Source: DAOMOD01 sp035444205 (GTDB lineage Bacteria; Pseudomonadota; Gammaproteobacteria; Xanthomonadales; BPKI01). Taken from it: 7,476 bases of DNA. The translations under genes and the position numbers were made by a program. Positions 1 through 6,400 of the stretch are shown here, in pieces. How positions within the stretch are numbered: the first letter of the stretch is position 1; every line of letters starts with the position of its first letter. The notes under the pieces were generated by a model, which was not told the DNA's origin, did not search any database, and saw only the letters and a program-made list of their open reading frames with translations. Where the stretch lies: positions 1-7,476 of the forward strand of contig DAOMOD010000205.1 of assembly GCA_035444205.1 (NCBI GenBank), written 5' to 3'.

Positions 1-1
1 G

Positions 2-265
2 GTTTCAGGGAACCCCGATGAGGCAGTTGCTCTGCTGCAACCACTCGCCGAGAATCCTGCGCTCCTTCTGGTCCGCATTGCTCTTGTCGAAGCGCTGGAA
101 GACAGCGGACGGACGTCGGAAGCGCGTGCGCAGCTGCGCGAGATCGGCGACGCTCTTCCGATTGCGCTCGCCGAGTGGAACTATTTCCAGGCGCTTCAGC
201 CGTTCAACGCGGCGCATGTGCGCCGGGCGCAGAATGCGCACGATCCGGAGTCGACGACTCCGTAG
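2..265 (+). CDS. C-terminal fragment of a TPR-containing protein, probably the RiPP-system 'cyclase'
   Basis: An open frame enters from the left edge and stops at TAG 263-265, giving the last 87 residues of a larger protein. The visible part has an amphipathic helix-turn-helix pattern typical of tetratricopeptide repeats (PDEAVALLQPLAENP, then LVEALEDSGRTSEARAQL), followed by a Trp/Tyr/Phe-containing tail (AEWNYFQALQPFNAAHV) that closes the solenoid. Known context: the neighbours are an NHLP-related peptide and a SagB-type dehydrogenase. The family I recall beside them is the 'putative peptide modification system cyclase', which joins a nucleotide-cyclase-like N-terminal domain to C-terminal TPRs. 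That N-terminal domain is outside the window, so the cyclase identity is inferred from context. It could instead be an unrelated TPR protein. It converges with the peptide gene across a 31-bp gap. T-ending codons such as GTT, GCT and CTT are commoner here than in the efflux genes to the right. Confidence 0.6.
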   Translation, partial: VSGNPDEAVALLQPLAENPALLLVRIALVEALEDSGRTSEARAQLREIGDALPIALAEWNYFQALQPFNAAHVRRAQNAHDPESTTP

Positions 266-269
266 TACA

Positions 270-287
270 CACCCCGCGCCTGGGGTG
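270..287. terminator. Possible bidirectional hairpin between convergent genes
   Basis: CACCCC (270-275) and GGGGTG (282-287) form a perfect 6-bp GC-rich stem around a 6-base loop. It lies in the 31-bp gap between the stop of the TPR protein and the stop of the convergently transcribed peptide gene. There is no T-run on either side, so intrinsic termination is not shown. It may act only as an RNA 3'-end stabiliser for one or both messages. Confidence 0.3.
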
Positions 288-296
288 AAGGCCCTG

Positions 297-548
297 TCAG
301 GACTCCAGCTTGTGCGGGATGTTGCCAAGCCCGGCGAGGAGCGCTGCGCGCAACTGGTCACGTGCGTCCGCGATCACCTGCTTGTCCGCCAGCCGGGTGA
401 CGTGCAGTTTGTCCGTGCTGTCCCAGTCGTGCACGCCAAGACTGGCAAGCGCCGCCACCGGGTCATCTTCGAACAGCTCACGAAACGCGTTGTCGCTGGA
501 CAGCTTGTCCAGCAGCTCGTCGGCAACCTTCGGATCGAGACCGGCCAT
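297..548 (-). CDS. NHLP-related RiPP precursor peptide
   Basis: An 83-residue acidic peptide starts at ATG 548-546 and stops at TGA 299-297. Its N-terminal half reads as a RiPP leader of the nitrile-hydratase-related type: LDPKVADELLDKLSSDNAFR (residues 4-23), then LFEDDPVAALASLGV (25-39). The pattern 'helix, F-x-x-L-F-x-x-D-P-x-A-A-L-x-x-L-G' is the shared hallmark of NHLP-type leaders, where the alpha-subunit helix of nitrile hydratase has been recruited as a recognition element. The C-terminal half carries a second helix (KQVIADARDQLRAALLAGLG) and ends IPHKLES. There is no Cys anywhere. After Thr51 the only Ser or Thr is the last residue, Ser83, and no classical Gly-Gly cleavage site is present. 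By family memory it fits the group NCBI calls 'NHLP-related RiPP peptide' (also 'putative modified peptide'). An excellent Shine-Dalgarno supports the start. It is divergent from the maturation dehydrogenase, with a 102-bp gap. Which residues are modified, and whether the C-terminal half is the core, cannot be told from sequence. Confidence 0.8.
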   Translation of the reverse strand: MAGLDPKVADELLDKLSSDNAFRELFEDDPVAALASLGVHDWDSTDKLHVTRLADKQVIADARDQLRAALLAGLGNIPHKLES

Positions 549-553
549 GATGT

Positions 554-560
554 TCCCCCT
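554..560 (-). promoter_or_regulatory. Strong ribosome binding site of the precursor peptide gene
   Basis: On the minus strand AGGGGGA (560 down to 554) lies 5 bases before the ATG at 548. It is the clearest Shine-Dalgarno in the window: the dehydrogenase, adaptor, pump and methyltransferase all have weak, distant or no such site. It fixes the peptide start and suggests the precursor is translated much more heavily than its enzyme, as expected for a substrate. Confidence 0.65.
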
Positions 561-594
561 GTCGGAATGAATGGCAGGCGCAGTCTATCCCGCA

Positions 595-623
595 TTGTCA
601 CCGAAGGGCAGCAGCACTAGCCT
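595..623 (+). promoter_or_regulatory. Possible sigma-70 promoter for the dehydrogenase
   Basis: TTGTCA (595-600, five of six matches to the -35 consensus) is followed after exactly 17 bp by TAGCCT (618-623, a weak -10 with T, A and final T matching). This would start transcription near 630, about 20 bases before the dehydrogenase ATG at 651. The -10 is poor, so this is a candidate only. I found no convincing promoter for the divergent peptide in the same gap. Confidence 0.28.
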
Positions 624-650
624 TGCCGCTCCCGCACCACCGGATTCGCC

Positions 651-1937
651 ATGCGCCTGCGCCGCTGTGCCGTGCTGTTCCTCGAACCCCGCGAGAGCGT
701 GGCCTTCGAGCTTGAGTCTCTACTCAGTGGTGGTGACGGCCTGCGCCGCCGACGCGAATGGCTTGCAAAGGCGCCGCATCTGGAAACCGATGTGCCGGTG
801 GATACGGCCGATCGTGAGGCCCTGGGTTCGATCAGTCCCAGCGCATGGCTGGACTTTCAGTCCGTGCTCGCCGTCGCATCACGCACGACGCTGGAGGGCT
901 TGCTGGCCAAGGGCCTGCTGATCGGCGATGGGCCGGATCACGCCGCCCACCGCGAGCGCGACCAGGTCATCCGCGATACCCACTGGGAACCGCTGTCGGC
1001 GCTGGCGCAGGTGCGCAGCCGCTGGCAGGGCGCCGACAGCGAGCAGGGTAGCCGCGACCTCGGTCTTGCCACCTTCGCCGATATGGTCGACAGGCTCGGT
1101 CAGCCGCCGCCGCACCTGTACAGCCGCGGCGAAGCGGGCACGCGCATCGTGTTGGCGCCGCCGCGACGGACCGCGATCGACGAGCTGCTGGGCCGCCGCG
1201 TGACCTGCCGCAACTGGGATCTCGAACGCCCGCTGGATACGGCGACCATCGCCGATCTGATGCACCGGGTGCACGCCGCGCAGGCGGTGCATCAGGCGGC
1301 GCCGACAGCGTCGGTGCTGAAGAAGACCAGCCCGTCGGGCGGCAGCCTGCATCCGACCGAAGCCTATCTGCTGGTGCGGCATGTCGAAGGCGTCGTTCCC
1401 GGCCTGTACCACTACCACGCCGGCGAGCATGCGCTGGAGCCCCTGCCATGGCCGGACGCGCTGGCCACCTCGCTGGTCGCGCGCCAGCGCGCTGCACGCG
1501 GCGAACCTCCGCAGGAAGGCGCAATCAGCCCGGGCGACGATGCCGCGCTGCGCGATTTCGCCAGCGCCCTGCTGGCTGGCCAGCACTGGTTCGGCGATGC
1601 CCACGTGCTGGTGTTCATGACCAGCCGTTTCCGCCGTCACACCTGGAAGTACCGGCACCACGCCAAGGCCCTGCGCGTGCTGCTGCTGGATGTCGGCCAC
1701 CTGTCGCAGACGCTGTACCTGAGCGCCACCGAGTTCGGCCTGGGCGCCTTCATCACCGGCGCGGTGAACGATGTCGAGATCGAGCAGGCGCTTGGAATCG
1801 ATCCGTTGCAGGAGGGGGTGATGGCGGTCAACGGCTTCGGCTGGCGCGGCGACACGCGCGGGACCGTGGAGTTCGACCCGCTGCGCAAGGTGTGGGGGGA
1901 TTGGGGAACAGCGGAACGTGCCGGGAACGGAAAGTAG
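651..1937 (+). CDS. SagB/ThcOx-type putative peptide maturation dehydrogenase
   Basis: A 428-residue protein, predicted FMN-dependent and of the nitroreductase fold, acting in the cytosol on a RiPP precursor. The catalytic half (about 180-415) shows the family landmarks in order: RRVTCRNWD (182-190), the SPSGGSLHPTEAYLLV block (227-242) typical of SagB-type oxidases, GLYHYH (251-256) followed by H-x-L-E-P-L, a Lys-Tyr pair K333-Y334 ahead of KALRVLLLDVGHLSQTLYLSA, then FGLGAF (362-367) and EGVMAVNGFG near the end. SagB and McbC relatives oxidise azolines to azoles. The K-Y pair resembles the Lys-Tyr that is important in such oxidases, but I have not aligned it. The first ~175 residues form an extra domain (W-E-P-L-S-A-L-A-Q-V-R-S-R-W) that I recall from the 'putative peptide maturation dehydrogenase' subgroup. 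ATG 651 is the only possible start: an in-frame TAG lies at 618-620, with no GTG or TTG between. The ribosome site is weak (GGA 642-644). Its stop codon lies inside a repeat head (1934-1937). No YcaO cyclodehydratase is visible nearby. Confidence 0.85.
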   Translation: MRLRRCAVLFLEPRESVAFELESLLSGGDGLRRRREWLAKAPHLETDVPVDTADREALGSISPSAWLDFQSVLAVASRTTLEGLLAKGLLIGDGPDHAAHRERDQVIRDTHWEPLSALAQVRSRWQGADSEQGSRDLGLATFADMVDRLGQPPPHLYSRGEAGTRIVLAPPRRTAIDELLGRRVTCRNWDLERPLDTATIADLMHRVHAAQAVHQAAPTASVLKKTSPSGGSLHPTEAYLLVRHVEGVVPGLYHYHAGEHALEPLPWPDALATSLVARQRAARGEPPQEGAISPGDDAALRDFASALLAGQHWFGDAHVLVFMTSRFRRHTWKYRHHAKALRVLLLDVGHLSQTLYLSATEFGLGAFITGAVNDVEIEQALGIDPLQEGVMAVNGFGWRGDTRGTVEFDPLRKVWGDWGTAERAGNGK

Positions 1938-2026
1938 GGTGCAGCGGTTGGGCGGCGCAGGGCCGAAGGCGAAGCCCACCGCAGGAAAGCGCAACCCTTG
2001 AAGGGCTTCGTCCCCCAACCCACCCT
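1934..2026. repeat. Long imperfect inverted repeat (GTAGGGTG-headed extragenic repeat)
   Basis: The left end GTAGGGTG (1934-1941) and the right end CACCCT (2021-2026) are inverted. Inside them GGTTGGG (1946-1952) pairs with CCCAACC (2014-2020), and CGAAGCCC (1970-1977) pairs with GGGCTTCG (2003-2010). This nested symmetry is typical of dispersed extragenic palindromes. The head sequence differs from the GTAGGAGC repeats further right, so it looks like a second repeat family. It covers the dehydrogenase stop codon and could also act as a transcription attenuator or mRNA 3'-end structure. Repetition elsewhere in the genome is inferred, since only one copy is in the window. Confidence 0.6.
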
Positions 2027-2031
2027 TCAGG

Positions 2032-2110
2032 GCCGCTGGCCGCGGCTTCCGTGCATGACTTCCAGCCCAACCCGTTCAGGCGCCAGCGGCGTAGCATGGA
2101 CGAATATGCT
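2032..2110. promoter_or_regulatory. Upstream region of the efflux operon with two inverted repeats
   Basis: GCCGCTGGC (2032-2040) and GCCAGCGGC (2082-2090) form a perfect 9-bp inverted pair separated by 41 bp. Next to it, AGCAT (2093-2097) and ATGCT (2106-2110) are inverted with an 8-bp spacer, 26 bp before the adaptor start. The second pair has the size of a regulator half-site arrangement and overlaps TATGCT, a possible -10 element with no good -35. Operon promoters of RND pumps commonly carry a TetR or MerR operator here, but no regulator gene is in the window, so the role is only suggested. Confidence 0.22.
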
Positions 2111-2136
2111 CCCTCGCGCCGTATGAACCCACCCCG

Positions 2137-3321
2137 ATGAAATTCCCGCGCAAGCTCGTCCCCATCGCCATCCTCGGCGGCGCGGTGCTGGTGATGCTGG
2201 TGTTGGCCAGCATGCGGCCGCCGGCGCCGGTGGCGGAGGTGACGCCGCGCATGCCGCTGGTCGAGGTGATCGAACTGGCCGAGCGGCCGGCCGGGTTCGA
2301 GGTGCGCAGTCAGGGCACGGTGCGCCCGCGCACCCAGACCACCCTGGTGTCCGAGGTCGCCGGCAACGTGCTCGAGGTCCCGTCGCAGTTCGCCGTAGGC
2401 GGTTTCTTCCGCGCGGGCGAGTTGATCCTGCGCGTCGATCCCAAGGACTACGAGGTGGCGCTGGCCCGCGCCGAGGCCCAGCTCGCCAACCGTCAGGCGC
2501 TCCTTGCGCAGGAGACCGCGCGTGCCGAGCAGGCGGCCCGGGACTGGGCCTCGATCGGGCGCGGCACGCCTACCGAACTGGTGTTGCGCAAGCCTTTCGT
2601 GGCCGAGGCCGAGGCCAACGTGCGCGCCGCCGAGGCCGATCTGCGCGCGGCCGAGATCAATCTCGCGCGCACCGAAATCCGCGCGCCTTTCGACGGGCTG
2701 CTGCGTGAGAAGCGCGTCGACCGCGGGCAGTTCGTCGCCATGGGTACCGCCATCGGCGTGCTCGCCGCGGTGGACGTGGCCGAGGTGCGCCTGCCCTTGA
2801 CCGAAGCGGATCTGGCGGTGGTCGACCTGCCGGAAGATGGCCTGGCGGTGGCCGTGCACGCGCCCGGCGCCGCCCAGCCGGGTGCCTGGCAGGGCCGACT
2901 GGTTCGTTCCGAGGGCGTGCTGGACGAACGCACTCGCGTACTTCACGTGGTGGTGGAGGTGGTAGATCCCTACGGCCTCAACGGAACCGGCAGCTCGGAG
3001 CGGCCGCTCAAGTTCGGCACCTTTGTCGAGGGCCGCATTCCCGGAGCGCTCAGCCACCCGGTCATCGTGCTGCCGCGCCACGTGCTGCGCGGCATGGACC
3101 AGGTGCTGCTGGCCGATGGCGAGGATCGCCTGCGCCTGCGCCGCATCGAAGTGCTGCGCGCCGACCGCGACAGTGTGTACGTCGCCTCCGGTCTTGCGCC
3201 GGGCGAGCGCGTGGTGACCACCGCGATCGAGACTCCGGTGGAGGGCATGCGCCTGCGCGTGCTGGCCGCGGAGCCCACGCCGCTGGCGGACGATGCGGTG
3301 GTGCCGGAGGAGGTGGAGTGA
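2137..3321 (+). CDS. RND efflux periplasmic adaptor subunit (membrane fusion protein)
   Basis: A 394-residue adaptor that would link the inner-membrane RND pump to an outer-membrane channel across the periplasm. The N-terminus has basic residues, then a hydrophobic stretch at about 8-25 (VPIAILGGAVLVMLVLAS) acting as a signal anchor. There is no lipobox Cys, so it is membrane-anchored rather than a lipoprotein. First half of the lipoyl domain: VSEVAGNVLEV from residue 71, then VGGFFRAGELILRVDPKDYE. An Ala/Glu-rich alpha-helical hairpin spans about 105-178. The lipoyl domain closes with RAPFDGLLREKRVDRGQFV (182-200), and beta-barrel and membrane-proximal domains follow (for example GLAPGERVVTT). 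Length and order fit the AcrA/HlyD-like family. The start lacks a clear Shine-Dalgarno. The stop TGA (3319-3321) shares a base with an ATG that opens a short frame leading to the pump gene. It is first in a two-gene operon. Substrates cannot be deduced. Confidence 0.92.
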   Translation: MKFPRKLVPIAILGGAVLVMLVLASMRPPAPVAEVTPRMPLVEVIELAERPAGFEVRSQGTVRPRTQTTLVSEVAGNVLEVPSQFAVGGFFRAGELILRVDPKDYEVALARAEAQLANRQALLAQETARAEQAARDWASIGRGTPTELVLRKPFVAEAEANVRAAEADLRAAEINLARTEIRAPFDGLLREKRVDRGQFVAMGTAIGVLAAVDVAEVRLPLTEADLAVVDLPEDGLAVAVHAPGAAQPGAWQGRLVRSEGVLDERTRVLHVVVEVVDPYGLNGTGSSERPLKFGTFVEGRIPGALSHPVIVLPRHVLRGMDQVLLADGEDRLRLRRIEVLRADRDSVYVASGLAPGERVVTTAIETPVEGMRLRVLAAEPTPLADDAVVPEEVE

Positions 3322-3437
3322 TGGCGCGCGCGCTGCCCGGTCGTGTGCTCTGGGTAGGAGCGGCGAAAGCCGCGATAGACGCTTCGTTGGTTCCGCCGAT
3401 CGCGGCTTTCGCCGCTCCTACAGGGGACGAGTGCTGA
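3321..3437 (+). other. Short 38-codon frame bridging adaptor and pump, read through a REPIN
   Basis: ATG 3321 overlaps the adaptor stop (TGATG) and opens a 38-codon frame that stops at TGA 3435-3437, one codon before the pump ATG at 3441 and in the same frame as the pump. The peptide begins MARALPGRVLWVGAAKAAID, and most of it is encoded by the repeat, so it is not a conserved protein. Its interest is positional: ribosomes finishing the adaptor could re-initiate here and unload beside the pump start, coupling translation across the insertion. It could equally be chance in GC-rich DNA. Confidence 0.25.
3354..3421. repeat. REPIN: two perfect inverted 23-bp GTAG-headed REPs
   Basis: The arm at 3354-3376 begins GTAGGAGCGGCGAAAGCC, and the arm at 3399-3421 is its exact reverse complement (23 of 23 bases), separated by 22 bp. 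Each arm also folds on its own as GCGGC-GAAA-GCCGC, a 5-bp stem with a GNRA-type tetraloop. A GTAG head plus short palindrome, in inverted pairs, is the known architecture of REPs mobilised by RAYT tyrosine-type transposases in Pseudomonas, Stenotrophomonas and relatives. Perfect arm identity argues for recent arrival or strong maintenance. It lies inside the efflux operon, so its hairpin in the mRNA could protect the upstream adaptor message or lower pump expression. The right arm recurs exactly at 6722-6744. Confidence 0.88.
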
Positions 3438-3440
3438 GCC

Positions 3441-6400
3441 ATGGTGCGCAGCTACGACACGCACACGGGTCTGATCGCCTGGTTCGCGCGCAACCCGGTG
3501 GCGGCCAACCTGCTGATGGTGATCATCGTGTTCGGCGGCCTGCTGTCCTACGGCGCGATGCGCCAGCAGATCTTTCCGGACTTCGAAAGCAATCTGGTGC
3601 GGGTCACCGTGCCCTATCTCGGCGCCGCCCCGCAGGAGGTCGAGGAGGGCGTGGTGGTGCGCGTCGAGGAGGCGGTGGCCGACATCAAGGGGATCAAGGC
3701 GATCCGCTCCACCGCCCGCGAGGGCGCTGGCGTGGTGACCCTGGAGGTTGCCAGCGGCTACGACGTCGATCAGGTGCTGAACGAGGTCAAGCTGCGGGTC
3801 GATGCCATTCCCAACCTGCCGGCTCAGACCGAGAAGCCGATCATCGCCAAGCAGGAGTTCCAGCAGAGCGTGATCTGGGTGAGCGTGTACGGCGACCTCG
3901 ACGACCGCGCGCGCAAGCAGTTCGCCGACCGTGTGCGCGACGAGCTGCAGGCGCTGCCTGAACTGACCGACGTGGCGGTGGTCGGCAGCCGTGCCTTCGA
4001 AATCGCGATCGAGGTGTCCGAGGTCGAGTTGCGCAAGTTCGGCCTCACCTTCGACGAAATTGCACGCGCCGTGCGCCAGGCCTCGATCGACCTGCCCGGC
4101 GGCAACATTCGCACCGAAGGCGGCGACATCCGGCTGCGGTCCATGGGCCAGGTCTATTCCGGTGCCGAATTCGCCGGTCTGGTACTGCGCAGCCACGCCG
4201 ACGGCACCCGTCTCACCCTCGGCGAGGTGGCCGAGGTCAAGGACGGTTTCGTCGAGACCGAGGGTTACGCGCGCTTCGACGGCAAGCCGGCGCTCAACAT
4301 CCGGGTCAGCGCGGTCGGCAGCGAGAACGAGATCGACATCGCCGCTGCGGTACGCCGTTTCGTCGACACGCGCCGCGCCACCCTGCCGGAAGGGATCGAG
4401 CTCGCCTACTGGGGCGACCGTTCGTTCTACCTGAAGGGCCGGCTCGACATGATGATGCGCAACATGGCGATCGGCGCGGTGCTGGTGTTCCTGTGCCTGG
4501 GCGTGTTCCTGCGGCTGACCACCGCGGTGTGGGTGATCGTCGGCATCCCGATCTGTTTTCTCGGTGCGTTCTGGCTGATGCCGCACGTGCCGTGGCCGGC
4601 CACCATCAACATGCTCAGCCTGTTCGGTTTCATCCTGGTGCTCGGCATCGTGGTGGACGACGCCATCATCATCGGTGAGAGCGCCTACAGCGAGACGCGA
4701 AAACACGGGCAGTCGATCGACAACGTGATCCGCGGTGCACGCCGGGTGGCGGTGCCGGCCACCTTCGGCGTGCTCACCACCATCGCTGCATTCGCGCCGC
4801 TGCTGTTCGTCGAGGGCCAGGCCGCGGTGTTCTTCCAGGCCATCGCGGTGGTGGTGATCCTGTGCCTGTGCTTTTCGCTGGTGGAGTCGAAGCTGATCCT
4901 GCCGGCGCATCTCGCCCATCAAGGCGGGCGCCAGAAGAGCGATGCCGAGGCCGGTCCCCTGACCCGCTACCGGCGTCGCTTCGCCGACGGCCTCGAGCGC
5001 TTCGTCGAGCGCGTCTACCAGCCCACCCTGGGGGTGGCCCTGCGCAACCTGGGCACCACGCTCGCGCTGTTCGTGGCCGGCTTCCTGGTGGTGATCGGTC
5101 TGCTGCTGGGCGGCGCGGTGCGCTTCGTGTTCTTCCCCGACGTGCCGAGCGACTTCATCCAGGTGTACCTTTCGCTCAACGACGGAACCGCGCCGGCGCA
5201 GCGCAATGCCGCCATCGACCGCATCGAGCGTGCGGTGTTCGAGCTCGATCGCGATCATCGCGCCGCGACCGGCGAGGATCTGGTGCGCCACCTCGCCCTG
5301 TTCACCCAGGGCGACACCGGCGGCCAGGTGGTGCTGGAGCTGACCAAGGCCGAGGAGCGCGAGCTCGACGCGTTCCAGATCACCGATGCCTTGCGCCGCC
5401 GCGTGGGCGAGATTCCCGGCGCCAAGGATCTGCGTTTCGTGGCCAGCACCAATCCCGGCGGCGGACCGCCGATCGAACTGCACCTTCGCGGCAGCGACGT
5501 GGACCAACTCGAGCACGTGGCCGCCGAACTGATGGCCCATCTCGACGGCTACGACGGCGTCTACGACGTCAACACCAGCATCAACGCCGGTACCCGCGAG
5601 GTGCGCCTTTCCATCCGCCCCGAGGCCGAGACGCTCGGCTTGAGCCAGGCCGACCTCGGCCGCCAGGTGCGTCAGGCCTTTTACGGCGAGGAGGCGCAGC
5701 GCATTCTGCGCGGGCGCGAGGACGTGCGGGTGATGGTGCGCTACCCGCTGGAGGAGCGGCGCTCGCTGGCCGATCTCACCGACATGCGCATCCGCACCCC
5801 GGACGGCGACGAGGTGCCCTTCTTCGAAGTCGCCGACATCGCGCTCGACGTGAGCTACGCGGCGATCCAGCGCGAGGACCGCCAGCGCACGGTGACCGTC
5901 ACCGCCTACGCCGACACCCAGCGGGTGGAGCCGGGCGCGCTGGTGCGCGAGGTACGTGAAGGTTTCCTCAAGGACCTGCTGGATCGCTACCCGACCGTGC
6001 ATGCCGGGCTGGGCGGTGCCAGCCTGGAGGAGCAGCGCATGCAGCGCAGCCTGGCCATCGCCGCTGTGAGCGCGCTGTTCCTGATCTACGCCCTGCTCGC
6101 CATACCGCTGAAGTCCTACGTGCAACCGCTGCTGATCATGTCGGTGATCCCGTTCGGCGTGGTCGGCGCGGTGCTCGGCCATATCCTCACCGGCCAGAAC
6201 TTCAGCATGATGAGCATGTACGGGATCATCGCCCTGTCCGGAGTGGTGGTGAACGATTCGCTGATCCTGGTCGACTTCGTCAACCGCGCGCGCGCTGAAG
6301 GCAAGGAACTCGCCGAGGCGATCGTCGAGGCCGGCGGCCAGCGCTTCCGTCCGGTTCTTCTCACCTCGCTGACCACTTTCCTGGGTCTGACCCCGATCCT

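Noticed and set aside
549..601. Minus-strand promoter for the peptide using GTGACA (601-596) or TAGACT (587-582)
   Set aside because: No acceptable partner element lies 16-18 bp away for either box, so calling a promoter would be guesswork.
18..620. A 200-codon plus-strand frame spanning the left edge
   Set aside because: It is out of frame with the TPR tail and runs antisense through the well-supported precursor peptide. Its product is Arg-rich with no family features.
879..2018. A 379-codon minus-strand frame opposite the dehydrogenase
   Set aside because: Same situation: the plus strand carries clear SagB-type motifs, and the antisense product is compositionally biased with no recognisable fold.
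3354..3421. CRISPR or insertion-sequence remnant
   Set aside because: Two inverted arms with one 22-bp spacer and internal hairpins fit a REPIN. There are no direct repeats with regular spacers and no transposase fragment.
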